Counted from the stretch's first letter, positions 43,083 through 51,966 are shown. The stretch is DNA of 64,000 nt from Alphaproteobacteria bacterium (GCA_024742605.1 JANSYC010000015.1:1-64000); one strand, 5' to 3'. Notes: a model not told the origin generated them from the sequence alone. Made by a program: numbers and translations.

Positions 43083-43646
43083 TTGCTGCCACACATCGGG
43101 ACTTTGCTATTGAGTGACCAGCCCTTACCGCTGCCCTATGCGACGCTGCAGGAAACAGCGCGTCAGAGTCCGCCGGAGGTTCAGGCTGCGGCCGACCGTG
43201 ACCGGCGGCAGCACCACCGCCGGTCGACCCATCGGTCTTGGGTGGAAGTCGACGGTGACGCGTACTGGGTCGTCGATATCTCTTTAGGAGGTCTGCGTTT
43301 CGAAGCCCCGCACGAGCAGGATCATTTGGGCGCGGAGATCGCAGGGGTCCTGGTCTACCAGGACGACAAGAGCATGACCCGCATGCCATTCCGGGCAGAG
43401 GTTGTTCGGGTTGATCCGGAGGGCGGAACCGTCGGCGCAACCTTCCGGAATCTGCCGGATACCCAGATCGATGGTCTCCTGGTGATTCTGTCCTCGGTCG
43501 AACGGGCCTTCAATGAGGCCCGGAGCCTTCAGCAGAAGGAGCAGGACCGTCGGGACCGCATCGCCAAGCTGACGAAATGGCTGGCGATCCTCACGCTCCT
43601 GGGCATGGCCGGTATCGCCGGCTACCTGGTGGCCGTAGGCGCTTAA
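43083..43646 (+). CDS. PilZ domain protein with C-terminal membrane anchor
   Basis: 187 aa. The c-di-GMP-binding pair of the PilZ domain is visible: RRSTHR (RxxxR, about residue 45-50) and DISLGGL (DxSxxG, about 66-72). After the barrel a charged helix (QQKEQDRRDRIAKL) leads to a single TM helix WLAILTLLGMAGIAGYLV at the C terminus, so the sensor faces the cytoplasm. No ATG is available in frame; the start is a TTG at 43083 or 43110. Target is unknown, as no pilus, cellulose or flagellar gene is adjacent. Confidence 0.75.
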   Translation: MLPHIGTLLLSDQPLPLPYATLQETARQSPPEVQAAADRDRRQHHRRSTHRSWVEVDGDAYWVVDISLGGLRFEAPHEQDHLGAEIAGVLVYQDDKSMTRMPFRAEVVRVDPEGGTVGATFRNLPDTQIDGLLVILSSVERAFNEARSLQQKEQDRRDRIAKLTKWLAILTLLGMAGIAGYLVAVGA

Positions 43647-43754
43647 GGCAGCCTCCTCCCCTCCGCAATCAGAAGAAATCGTAACCGTGACATTGTTTTG
43701 GTTGCGTCTGGTCGTCCGCAACCCGACAACTGACGGCGAGAGGGAGCCGCCGTC

Positions 43755-44372
43755 ATGGGAAGCACAGATCTCGCTGAACTCGCGCTGATGATCCCGCCCT
43801 TGGCCCTGTTCGTCATGGCCATGGTCGGCTCCCCTGGGCCCGCGAACATTGCCCTGATGGGGGTTGGCGCCACCGCCGGTGTCCGCGGTGCATTGCCCTT
43901 CTTCACGGGTGTTCTTACCGGCTTCGTGCTGTTGGCTCTGGTTCTCGCATTCGGATTGTCGGAACTCTTGACCCGCTATCCGATCCTCGCGCAAGCCTTG
44001 ACCCTGATCGGCACCGGGTATCTAGGGTGGCTCGCCTACAAGCTCTGGACGGCGCGGCCGGCGGTGACCGCCGAGAAGACCGAAGTGCCGGGCTTTCTGG
44101 AGGGACTCCCGGTCCACCCTCTTAATCCGAAGGCCTGGGCCATGCTGGTCGCGGCCCTCTCCCGCTTCGTCGAACCCGGCCCGGACGCGACCGCTCAGGC
44201 CATCCTGGTGATCGCCGGGTTCGTGGTCTTCGGAGCGCCGCTCAACATGGTCTGGTGTGCGGGCGGTGCCATGATCTCCCGCCTGCTCGCCGACCGAAGA
44301 CGTGCCGTGAGGCTTAACCGATCCCTCGCGGTCCTGCTGATGGTCAGCCTTGGCTGGTCGCTGCTCCGCTGA
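43755..44372 (+). CDS. LysE/RhtB family translocator
   Basis: 205 aa with five to six TM helices. FVMAMVGSPGPANIALMGVGATAG is the family signature (about 19-42, quoted here in its core GSPGPANIALMG), GTGYLGWLAYKLW is the next motif and HPLNPKAWAM replaces the usual NPKA context. Such proteins export basic amino acids, homoserine or threonine. An AGGGAG site precedes the ATG. It is the last ordinary core gene before the island-like segment. Confidence 0.88.
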   Translation: MGSTDLAELALMIPPLALFVMAMVGSPGPANIALMGVGATAGVRGALPFFTGVLTGFVLLALVLAFGLSELLTRYPILAQALTLIGTGYLGWLAYKLWTARPAVTAEKTEVPGFLEGLPVHPLNPKAWAMLVAALSRFVEPGPDATAQAILVIAGFVVFGAPLNMVWCAGGAMISRLLADRRRAVRLNRSLAVLLMVSLGWSLLR

Positions 44373-44423
44373 GGTCGGAAAATCTGTACCAGCGGCAGTC
44401 AAAACGTTTGAATTTCAGAAAAA

Positions 44424-44481
44424 GCAGAAACCCCACTCCGTCTCATGATCTAACCGGGCCTTCCGGGAGACCGGTTTCTGC
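44424..44481. repeat. Long inverted repeat
   Basis: GCAGAAACC (44424-44432) is the exact complement of GGTTTCTGC (44473-44481). Inside, GTCTC pairs with GAGAC and CCGG with CCGG, giving a bulged hairpin 52 bp after the LysE-type gene. A weak T-rich stretch follows (TCTATTCCTTTCGG). It could end transcription of that gene or be an old mobile-element end. Confidence 0.55.
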
Positions 44482-44576
44482 CTCATCTCTATTCCTTTCG
44501 GTTTCGACGATGAGCCAGCCCCCCACTACGATTACCCCAATCTGTCCCATGAACCCTGACGTCGGACAGGCTCAGA

Positions 44577-44607
44577 TATGCCGACCTCGCCAAGAGTGTC
44601 GAGGAGA
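44577..44607 (+). repeat. Left copy of 31-bp diverged direct repeat
   Basis: These 31 bases match 50233-50263 at 28 positions in the same orientation. All three differences would change the encoded amino acid (YADLAKSVEE here, YVDLAERVEE there), so the likeness is at least as good in DNA as in protein. The pair brackets 5.6 kb. Confidence 0.7.
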
Positions 44608-44827
44608 GCGCGAACGGGGCGGTGCTTGCGGGGGTCAAGGAGAGATGAGAGTAGCTATCTCGTTCACAGAGGTCATTCCGTGAATATCGGCCCTTCGGCC
44701 TTCCTGGGGCTGTCTTTCGGGAGATTGATCTGTTTTCACAACCGGCATTTGTGCATGTGATGGTGCCGATCAGGCGCACGGTGCGGGAGGGCGTTGCCGG
44801 GCGTCTTCAGAGCCCCATATCTCGATA

Positions 44828-45637
44828 ATGGTCAAATTTGACGAGATGCGTGCGATCCAGCCACCTCGACGCGCCGTTGTAACAGGCGCTTCCAGTGGCA
44901 TCGGCGCAGCCTTTGCGCGCCGTCTGGCCCGCTCAGGCGATGTGCTTCTCGTTGCGCGGTCCCAGGACCGCCTGCTGGAAATGGCCGCAGAACTTGTTGA
45001 GGCCGGGGGTCGCACGGTTGAGCCTTGTGTAGCTGATTTAACCAGCGCGGAGGGAGTCGATCGCGTGGTCCAAGCTGCGCGCACGTTCGGCGCCGACACT
45101 CTTGTCAACAATGCCGGCATGGGCATGTTGGCGCCGGTCCTCGACACTCAGCTGGACAACCTTATTGCGACCTGCCGACTAAACATGGAGGCGCCGATGC
45201 TGCTCTCGCGCGCCCTCGTGCCTGATCTCATTTCGAACGCCAGGCGGGAGGGCGGGCGCGCGAGCCTGATCAATGTTGCAAGTTCGGCGGCTTTCGCACC
45301 GGTTCCCGGCATGGCTACCTACGGGGCGACCAAAGCATTCCTCCTGTCTTTCACCGAGGCGCTCGCCATCGAACTGCAAAACCAGCCAATCGATGTCCTG
45401 GCCCTATGTCCAGGAGCGACCAAGAGCGAGTTTGGTGAGCGCGCGGGCTTTTCCGGAGGTCAACTCCCTGGCGCGACCAACCCGGAAACGGTCGCGTCCA
45501 AAGCGCTCGCTTCGCTGGGTCGTCGCGGCACTTTGCTCACGGGGCCGGAAAGGGTGGCGCTTGGCCCGGTGGCTCTCGGACGTTTCGGCGTCGGCGGGGC
45601 TATAGGGCTTGTATCCAGACTGCTGAGTCGGCGCTGA
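44828..45637 (+). CDS. Short-chain dehydrogenase/reductase
   Basis: 269 aa. The cofactor motif is TGASSGIGAAFARRLA (about 16-31, TGxxxGxG), NNAGMG is near 97, and the catalytic serine and YxxxK appear in INVASSAAF and TYGATKAFLL near 155-180. It belongs to the classical SDR group related to DltE/YqjQ-type membrane-associated oxidoreductases. Substrate unknown. The start may be 44828 or the ATG at 44846; neither has a strong ribosome site, as if the upstream control region had been exchanged. Confidence 0.88.
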   Translation: MVKFDEMRAIQPPRRAVVTGASSGIGAAFARRLARSGDVLLVARSQDRLLEMAAELVEAGGRTVEPCVADLTSAEGVDRVVQAARTFGADTLVNNAGMGMLAPVLDTQLDNLIATCRLNMEAPMLLSRALVPDLISNARREGGRASLINVASSAAFAPVPGMATYGATKAFLLSFTEALAIELQNQPIDVLALCPGATKSEFGERAGFSGGQLPGATNPETVASKALASLGRRGTLLTGPERVALGPVALGRFGVGGAIGLVSRLLSRR

Positions 45638-45710
45638 TACACTTTAAGTTTTCAACGACTCACATCTGGGCGCTCGGGTGTGGATGCGATCGGAATGGAG
45701 ACATCTAGAG

Positions 45711-47372
45711 ATGAGCACGTCCACCAAATCGTCGGACCTTTTTGTGAGATGCCTCGAACGAGAAGGCATAACGCATATTTTCGGCGTTCCAGGCGAAGAA
45801 AACGCCGACCTGATGATATCGCTTCAATCGTCGGAGATTGAGTTCGTGTTGACGCGGCACGAACAGGGTGCGGCGTTCATGGCCGGGGTTCACGGCCGGC
45901 TGACCGGAAACCCGGGCGTCTGTCTTGGGACCCTCGGCCCCGGAGCGACGAACCTGATCACCGGCGTTGCGGATGCCAACATGGACCGCGCACCCGTCAT
46001 CGTTATCACCGGACAGGCGGACACGACCCGGATCCATAAGGAAAGCCATCAAGTGATGAACGTGGTCGACATGTATCGGCCCGTGACCAAGTGGGCGCAC
46101 TCGATCCGCGATGCCGGCTCCATCCCCGAAATCGTCCGCAAGGCTGTCCGCCTCGCACGGAGCGAGAAGCCGGGTGCCGTGCATCTGGAACTGCCCGAGG
46201 ATGTTGCATCGACCGGGGTCAACGGCGAACCGCTCGAGCCGCGAACCTTCCGGCGTCCCGGGCCGGACGACAAGACGCTTGACCGTGCCTTCGAACTTAT
46301 TTCATCAGCAAAACGCCCGTTGATCATCGCGGGGAACGGAACGATTCGGAAACGTGCCAGCAAACAGCTTCGGCGCTTTTGCGAGTTGACCGGGATCGGC
46401 GTGATCAGCACCTTCATGGGCAAAGGCTGCGTCGATCGCGACGCGCCCTACTGCCTCTTCACGATCGGCCTGCAACAGCGGGATTACACCGCGGTTGCGG
46501 TCGAGAACGCGGATCTCATCATCTCCATCGGCTACGATCTGGTGGAATATCCGCCACGCCTCTGGAACAGCAACGGCAAGACCCCGATCGTGCATATCGA
46601 TTTCCTGCCTGCCGAGATCGACAGCAAGTATCACCCGACCGTCGAATGCGTCGGAGACATCGCGCACTCGCTATGGGCTCTGGCTGAGCGGGCGGAACGT
46701 GGCGGCAAGGTCTCCTACGACTTTGCCGGACAGGCCGATATTCGGCGCACGATGCTGGAGGATTTCGCGATCCACGCCGACGATGACACGAGTGGTGTTA
46801 TTAGACCACAGAAAGCCTTGTGGGACGTTCGCCAGGCACTCGGCCCAAACGACATCGTCCTGTCCGGCGTTGGCGCCCACAAGATGTGGATCGGCCGCTA
46901 CTACCAGTGCAACGAGCCCAACACCTGCGTCATTCCCAACGGATTCTGCTCAATGGGTTTGCCGTTGCCCGGAGCGATCGCCGCCCATCTCGCCCTCCCG
47001 GACAGGCGGATCTTCGCTATCACCGGAGACGGCGATTTCATGATGAACGTCCAGGAGATGGAAACCGCCAGACGATTGAACGCCGATATCACCGTCATGG
47101 TTTGGGAGGACGGCGGATACGGTTTGATCTCGTGCAAGCAAGACGACGAGTTCGGGCGCCACACCGACCTGTCATTCGGCAATCCCGAGTGGTTGGGCCT
47201 TGCGAAATCCTTCGGCTGGCATGGTCAGGTCGTCGACCAAAGCCGCGACCTCTCCAAAGCGATAGAGACTGCGATCAACCATAAAGGTCCGTCGCTATTG
47301 GTAGTACCGATCGACTATCGAGAGAACGCTCTATTAAGTGAGCGGTTGGGCGCGATCCAGTGCCCGATCTGA
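45711..47372 (+). CDS. Acetolactate synthase, catabolic (AlsS) type
   Basis: 553 aa ThDP enzyme. The activating glutamate Glu51 lies in TRHEQGAAFMA, and the ThDP motif GDGDFMMN ends in WEDGGYG. That ending resembles the catabolic, FAD-independent acetolactate synthase (WVDNGY) and not the anabolic IlvB (NN/DN). No regulatory IlvH subunit gene follows, again as in AlsS. It joins two pyruvates to acetolactate; an acetolactate decarboxylase is not seen in the window. Start at the ATG giving MSTSTKSSDLF. Codon use is less GC-rich than in flanking core genes. Confidence 0.85.
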   Translation: MSTSTKSSDLFVRCLEREGITHIFGVPGEENADLMISLQSSEIEFVLTRHEQGAAFMAGVHGRLTGNPGVCLGTLGPGATNLITGVADANMDRAPVIVITGQADTTRIHKESHQVMNVVDMYRPVTKWAHSIRDAGSIPEIVRKAVRLARSEKPGAVHLELPEDVASTGVNGEPLEPRTFRRPGPDDKTLDRAFELISSAKRPLIIAGNGTIRKRASKQLRRFCELTGIGVISTFMGKGCVDRDAPYCLFTIGLQQRDYTAVAVENADLIISIGYDLVEYPPRLWNSNGKTPIVHIDFLPAEIDSKYHPTVECVGDIAHSLWALAERAERGGKVSYDFAGQADIRRTMLEDFAIHADDDTSGVIRPQKALWDVRQALGPNDIVLSGVGAHKMWIGRYYQCNEPNTCVIPNGFCSMGLPLPGAIAAHLALPDRRIFAITGDGDFMMNVQEMETARRLNADITVMVWEDGGYGLISCKQDDEFGRHTDLSFGNPEWLGLAKSFGWHGQVVDQSRDLSKAIETAINHKGPSLLVVPIDYRENALLSERLGAIQCPI

Positions 47373-47429
47373 GACTATCAAATACTCTGCTTTTTTACAG
47401 ATGGGTGCAGGTTCAAAAGGAGTACAGCC

Positions 47430-47642
47430 TTGGCCTTTAGTGAAGGTGATCGCGTAAAGTGGAATTGGGGCAATGGCCAGGGCGAGGGTGTTGTCGTCGA
47501 GATTCACACGTCGCGTGTTGAGATGACGATCAAGGGTGTTGAGCTTGCGCGCAACGCGGATGGTCACAATCCCGCCTATCTAATCCGACAGGACGATGGG
47601 GATGAGGTGCTTAAGTCCGAAAGTGAGATCGAGTTCGCCTGA
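47430..47642 (+). CDS. DUF2945 / hypervirulence-associated TUDOR domain protein
   Basis: 70 aa, a single small beta barrel: FSEGDRVKWNWGNGQGEGVVVEI at the start (quoted core GDRVKWNWGNGQGEG), then VELARNADGHNPAYLI and GDEVLKSESEIE. This is the DUF2945 (HVA1) family, a Tudor-like fold of unknown biochemical role, often near stress genes. The TTG start has an AAAGGAG site; no ATG is available in frame. Confidence 0.88.
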   Translation: MAFSEGDRVKWNWGNGQGEGVVVEIHTSRVEMTIKGVELARNADGHNPAYLIRQDDGDEVLKSESEIEFA

Positions 47643-47877
47643 ACACTGGCGATCACCACGGACTCCAGCCCATCCCAACCGCTGACCCAGTCGTTACATC
47701 GCTCTCTTGCCTGTCTAACAGAGAGATCGCCTCCTGCGCGCCGAGTAGCGGTTCGGTGCGGTCTACCGGGGCGGGTACTCGGATCGTAAGATCACAGTTG
47801 GGCATCAGCGGTAATGTTTGACTTCGCCGGCCCTCGGGGCCAAGTCAGCATTCCTTGACACACTCTGGCGGACGTCC

Positions 47878-48894
47878 ATGGACCCGTTGACCCAAGGGGT
47901 GCTTGGCGCCGCCCTGCCGCAAGCGTCCCGGACCAATCGCGCACATGTGGCGATCGCAGGCCTGTTCGGCCTCATTGCCGGGATGGCGCCGGATCTGGAC
48001 GTGTTGATCCGGTCCGAGACCGATACGCTGCTCTATCTGGAGTATCATCGCCAATTCAGTCATTCGCTGATCTTCATCCCGATCGGCGGCTTGCTCTGCG
48101 CGGCCCTGATACATTTAGTGCTGGGTCGTCGGTGGCAGTTGAACGTCTGGCAGACCTTCGCCTACTGCTCGCTTGGCTATGCGACCCATGGCCTCCTGGA
48201 CGCGGCGACATCCTATGGGACGCAGCTGTTCTGGCCGTTCAGCGATAGGCGGGTCGCATGGGACATCATCTCGATCATCGATCCGCTGTTCACGCTGCCA
48301 TTGGTGATCGGCGTCGTCGCCTCAATGATCAAGCGAAACGCCGTTCCAGCGCGCGTGGCACTGTGCTGGTGTGCGCTCTACCTTTCCTTTGCGATCTATC
48401 AGAACGCTGCTACGCGGGAGATAGCGCGGGAACTGGCGAATGAGCGAGGGCATAGACCCGAGCGGCTGACTGTTAAGCCAAGCTTTGCCAATCTAGTAGT
48501 CTGGAAGTCGATCTATCTGGCCGACGGCCGGTTCTATGTCGATGCGATCCGTCCGACTTTCGGCACGCGCGTCTATCAAGGCGAATCCGTGGCCTTGCTG
48601 AATGTCCCGAGGGATCTGCCCTGGCTGGACGATACCAGTCAACAGGCGGAAGATATTCGCCGCTTCAGTCATTTCAGCGACGACTATCTTTCGATCCATC
48701 CGCAAGACGGGGAGCGGGTGATTGATGTGCGCTATTCGATGTTGCCGAATGCGATCGACCCGCTGTGGTCGATCCGCCTCGACCCGTCAGCGGGGGCGGA
48801 AGCCCGTGTGGTCTTCCGTCATCACCGGGACGAGTCCGAGCCCCGAATTGATGACCTATGGTCGATGATCATCGGCAGTTATGGCGCGGACTAG
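47878..48894 (+). CDS. YdjM-family membrane-bound metal-dependent hydrolase
   Basis: 338 aa. The N-terminal MDPLTQGVLGAALPQA, AGMAPDLDVLI and EYHRQFSHSLIF carry the conserved Asp/His residues of the YdjM (DUF457) family; four to five TM helices span about 20-180 (e.g. LIFIPIGGLLCAALIHLVLG, YATHGLLDAAT). The C-terminal 150 residues are soluble. E. coli YdjM is SOS-induced; the enzymatic reaction is not known. I placed the start at the ATG that gives the family N terminus. Confidence 0.85.
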   Translation: MDPLTQGVLGAALPQASRTNRAHVAIAGLFGLIAGMAPDLDVLIRSETDTLLYLEYHRQFSHSLIFIPIGGLLCAALIHLVLGRRWQLNVWQTFAYCSLGYATHGLLDAATSYGTQLFWPFSDRRVAWDIISIIDPLFTLPLVIGVVASMIKRNAVPARVALCWCALYLSFAIYQNAATREIARELANERGHRPERLTVKPSFANLVVWKSIYLADGRFYVDAIRPTFGTRVYQGESVALLNVPRDLPWLDDTSQQAEDIRRFSHFSDDYLSIHPQDGERVIDVRYSMLPNAIDPLWSIRLDPSAGAEARVVFRHHRDESEPRIDDLWSMIIGSYGAD

Positions 48895-48994
48895 ACGCTG
48901 GCCGAAGACCTGAGGCTCCCTGGCCGTCGACTGGGACGTTGAATTCAGCTCCTTTCGCCTCACCTTCCCGCAACACCAGTTCGGGAGATTCAGC

Positions 48995-50221
48995 TTGAAA
49001 ATCGGTCAAGGTACACGTGCAGAGGCGGAACGTGCCCTGCGAGAGTTCACACCGCACATGGGATCGCGATATGCAAACGGGCGGAATTTTGACCGCGGTC
49101 CTGGACGGCATTGTGATGTGTCACTGCTCTCGCCGTACATCCGACGCCGTCTGATCACTGAGCCGGAAGTCCTTAAAGCCGCCCTGGCCGAGCACGGCCC
49201 TGACAGGGCGGAGAAATTCATTCAGGAAGTGATCTGGCGCAGCTATTTCAAAGGATGGCTGGAACTCCATCCCAAGGTCTGGTCCGACTACATATCGGGG
49301 CTGGAGTCCGATCTGGATGGTCTTTCGATGGATCGGGCCCTTCGGGAGAAGGTGGAAGCTGCGGAAAGTGCTGCAACCGGGCTCGACTTCTTCAACGCCT
49401 GGGCGACCGAGCTGGTGGAAACGGGGTATCTCCACAACCACGCTCGAATGTGGTTCGCCTCGATCTGGATATTTACCCTCGGCCTCCCGTGGCGTATCGG
49501 GGCCGACTTCTTTTACCGGCATTTGCTGGATGGGGATCCGGCCTCGAACACCTGCTCTTGGCGGTGGGTGGCCGGACTCCACACACGGGGAAAAACCTAC
49601 CAGGCAAAAGCCTCGAACATCGCGACGTTCACCGAGAACCGGTTTACGCCTCGTGACGACGAACTTGCGGCCGAGCAGTCGGTCATGTCGGTCCTCCATA
49701 GCCAAGAACCGGAAGACGTTGCGGACGTCGCAGCATTACGGTCGGTCTCCGCCCCGAGAACAGGTGTGCCCACCCTGCTGCTCCTGATAGAGGAGGATTG
49801 CACACTTGAAGACTTCGATATTGCCTCTTTGGACATTTGTGCAGGCGCAATGCTGTCGGCCAGTCACCTGAGGTCCTCCCGGGATGTGTCGGAGCGGGTC
49901 ATGCGTTTTGAGTCCACCGCACTGCACGACGCTGCCGCGCGCGCGAACATCGACGCCGAGCCCCTGCGCGCGGCCAGTCCACGCGACCTTGTGAGCTGGG
50001 CGGAGGGCGCCGGTGCCCGCCAGATCGCGATGCCCTATGTGCCGACCGGTCCATTGGCGGATTGGATTGATGCGGCTCGCCCGCTGCTCCATGAACACGG
50101 GATCGCCCTTACCGAGTGGCAACGTGCGTGGGACGCGTTGGTCTGGCCCCACGCGACGGCAGGCTTTTTCAAAGTGAAGAAGAGGATTCCCGAGATACTC
50201 GATCAATCGGGTCTGACATGA
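48995..50221 (+). CDS. DNA photolyase/cryptochrome-related FAD-binding protein with reversed domain order
   Basis: 408 aa. Residues about 20-215 hold the photolyase FAD-binding domain: GPGRHCDVSLLSPYIRRRLI, FIQEVIWRSYFKGWLELHP, then TGLDFFNAWATELVETGYLHNHARMW (core TGYLHNHARMW), HLLDGDPASNTCSWRWVAG and NRFTPRD. The normal N-terminal antenna alpha/beta domain is absent before it. Instead residues about 240-400 (LLLLIEEDCTLEDF, GAGARQIAMPYVPTGPLADW, WDALVWPHATAGFFKVKKRI) look like that kind of alpha/beta domain placed last. The TTG start has a GGGAGA site. Repair activity is unproven. The stop overlaps the start of an antitoxin relic (ATGA). Confidence 0.75.
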   Translation: MKIGQGTRAEAERALREFTPHMGSRYANGRNFDRGPGRHCDVSLLSPYIRRRLITEPEVLKAALAEHGPDRAEKFIQEVIWRSYFKGWLELHPKVWSDYISGLESDLDGLSMDRALREKVEAAESAATGLDFFNAWATELVETGYLHNHARMWFASIWIFTLGLPWRIGADFFYRHLLDGDPASNTCSWRWVAGLHTRGKTYQAKASNIATFTENRFTPRDDELAAEQSVMSVLHSQEPEDVADVAALRSVSAPRTGVPTLLLLIEEDCTLEDFDIASLDICAGAMLSASHLRSSRDVSERVMRFESTALHDAAARANIDAEPLRAASPRDLVSWAEGAGARQIAMPYVPTGPLADWIDAARPLLHEHGIALTEWQRAWDALVWPHATAGFFKVKKRIPEILDQSGLT

Positions 50222-50609
50222 CGGCGCGGCACTATGTCGACCTCGCCGAGAGAGTCGAGGAGAATGGGATCGGCGGATTGCCGCGCTTTGGGGGCTCAGC
50301 AACGAGGAAGCCGCAGCCCTCTTCGATGCGCCGTCCGCGACCTGGTCCCGTATGAAATCCGGCCGTTTTCATGGCCAACTGGATCGCGACAAAGTCACAC
50401 GCGCAAGCCTCATTGTCCGCCTGTTCAAGGGCTTGCGTCTCCTGTTCAACGGCCCCGATCGGGGCGCCTGGTACGCAAGCTGGGGAGAGGGTTCGGAAAC
50501 CACACCCGGTTTAGGCAGGGCCGCGATCAATCCGTTGCGCGAAACGACGCTAGAAGACTTACTGGGCCGTCGACTCCCCCAAGAACGTGTCAGAGCAGTA
50601 ACCGCATGA
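50218..50609 (+). pseudogene. Frameshifted Xre/MbcA/ParS-type antitoxin
   Basis: An ATG overlapping the photolyase-like stop begins MTARHYVDLAERVEENGIGG. By about base 50270 the recognisable protein has moved to another frame: RIAALWGLSNEEAAALFD, TWSRMKSGRF, LDRDKVTRASLIVRLFKGL and LLFNGP, which is the helical N-terminal part of MbcA/ParS/Xre antitoxins. That frame is open from 50217 but has no start codon before 50352. The last 50 codons no longer match the toxin-binding part well, so a second lesion is likely. No RES or other toxin gene is adjacent. Confidence 0.65.
50233..50263 (+). repeat. Right copy of 31-bp diverged direct repeat
   Basis: Matches 44577-44607 at 28 of 31 positions, same orientation. 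It lies within the 5' part of the antitoxin relic. Confidence 0.7.
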
Positions 50610-51024
50610 TTCTTCATATTTTTAGATCAAGGATTAGGCAGCTCCCGAGAACACGCAGACCCTGATCGTTGGATTGCGCGCACCGTCACCGGCTCTCTTT
50701 GAGAGTCTGTCTGTGCAAGTTCTGCTTGAGGTTATCGCGTAGCCGATCCGGCCGGAGCCCGGCAGCGAGCAAGCCCACACCGCAACATCTCACTGCTGGA
50801 AAAAAGCCCGCCCTGAGCTGATGTCGGCAAGCGACGCCACCCTGGATCCTCGGATCGCCGAAGTGATCGATCTCTCCCAAAGGTCTTCATCTTGGAGGTG
50901 TCTAATTTCAGCGGGTGCAGGAGGGGGCGGGCCCGGTTTACCAGAGTAATCCGCGCCCGGCCCGCTGCGTGGCGTAGATCCCTTTGCAGAAGAGTGCCCG
51001 GAGTCGCCCGACCGGGCGTCTCCA
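50610..51024. other. Intergenic region between antitoxin relic and protease gene
   Basis: About 415 bp. A GC-rich inverted repeat around 50927-50964 (GGGCCCGG with a partner CCGCGCCCGGCCC) may end the protease transcript from the other strand, although no T-run follows. No gene, RNA or mobile element is recognised. Confidence 0.5.
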
Positions 51025-51966
51025 TCAGGTGAACGTGATGCCCATAGCGCTCTCCACGGCGCCCACCGCACACCCCGTTGTGACCGGGCCACTGACGCTT
51101 CCTACCGCAGACCCATACAGCAATGCGACGACCTGGTTCGAGCTGTTGAGAATGACCGAGCCGGAATCGCCGGCGTCGCTGAATCTACCGCCGGAGGTGG
51201 TCGATTTGATCAGGACGATGTTCAAGCGATTGCTGCTGGTGGCGTCGAAGTTCACGGCATACACCGTCCCCTGGGTCACTCCGGTGGTAATGCCCGTCTT
51301 CGACACCGCTTCCCCCAGCACGGCGCCGGCGCTGCCAGCGACGGTTACCCCTCCGGTAATCTCACAGGCTTTGAATTTGCGGGTGAAGTAGCCCTCTCGT
51401 TTGGCGGTCGCGGCATCCACATAGTACTGCGATCCACCATACGACACATTCGCTTTGACGGCATTGTTGACCTTGCCGCAGATGTTGCTGCCGATCAATT
51501 TGGACTCTGGCTGGTCGATTTTCATCCCGACGGTTTCGTCGACGACATGGGAGTTGGTCAGCATGACCTCCTCTGAGGAGGTCTTGGCAACGACGCCCAG
51601 AGTTCCCACAGTCGTACTCGAAGCGGCTTGTATCTGGACACCGCCGATGATCGGATCAACCCGCGTTGCGTCCGCATCGGCTTCCGGCAAGGTCGGATCT
51701 CCGCCAAACCCGTCTTCGCCGGTCTCCAAGACCTCGATCGGATGACCGTCGACATCGTCGGGCAGGGCTTCCGTGACGGAGGCGCGCGCGCTGCCGACAC
51801 AGGCGATCAGAATGGCGAACTGATCGGTTGTCTGTCCGGCCGCCTGACGCAGGCAAATCCCCACGCCGGTGACCCCCGGAATCTTCGACAGCCGGTCCTT
51901 CCAGCTTTCCTTCGCCGCGAGAATCCTTGGAAGCACTTCCTTCTGCTGGTCGGTATACGCCGCCAT
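51025..51966 (-). CDS. Trypsin-fold (S1-type) serine protease, leaderless
   Basis: 313 aa. The triad contexts are present: His140 in MLTNSHVVDE, a candidate Asp184 in YYVDAAT, and Ser268 in DAGDSGSVIL. KTGITTGVTQGTV near 223-235 is the strand pair before the active site common in bacterial S1 proteases. The N terminus (AYTDQQKEVLPRIL) is helical and soluble; no signal peptide or TM helix is visible, so the protein would act inside the cell or leave by another route. An acidic stretch at 80-105 could be a propeptide-like spacer. It resembles plant NAL1-like leaderless proteases in layout. Confidence 0.78.
   Translation of the reverse strand: MAAYTDQQKEVLPRILAAKESWKDRLSKIPGVTGVGICLRQAAGQTTDQFAILIACVGSARASVTEALPDDVDGHPIEVLETGEDGFGGDPTLPEADADATRVDPIIGGVQIQAASSTTVGTLGVVAKTSSEEVMLTNSHVVDETVGMKIDQPESKLIGSNICGKVNNAVKANVSYGGSQYYVDAATAKREGYFTRKFKACEITGGVTVAGSAGAVLGEAVSKTGITTGVTQGTVYAVNFDATSSNRLNIVLIKSTTSGGRFSDAGDSGSVILNSSNQVVALLYGSAVGSVSGPVTTGCAVGAVESAMGITFT

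Larger units (their letters stand above)
44373..44827. other. Intergenic region at the left edge of the island
   Basis: About 455 bp with no supportable gene. It holds a long imperfect inverted repeat (44424-44481), a copy of a 31-bp sequence found again at 50233 (44577-44607), and short open frames without family likeness. Base composition becomes less GC-rich here. Confidence 0.6.

Noticed and set aside
50821-50949. A 42-codon plus-strand frame beginning MSASDATLDPRIAEV
   Set aside because: No convincing ribosome site, no family likeness and a Gly-rich end that looks noncoding.
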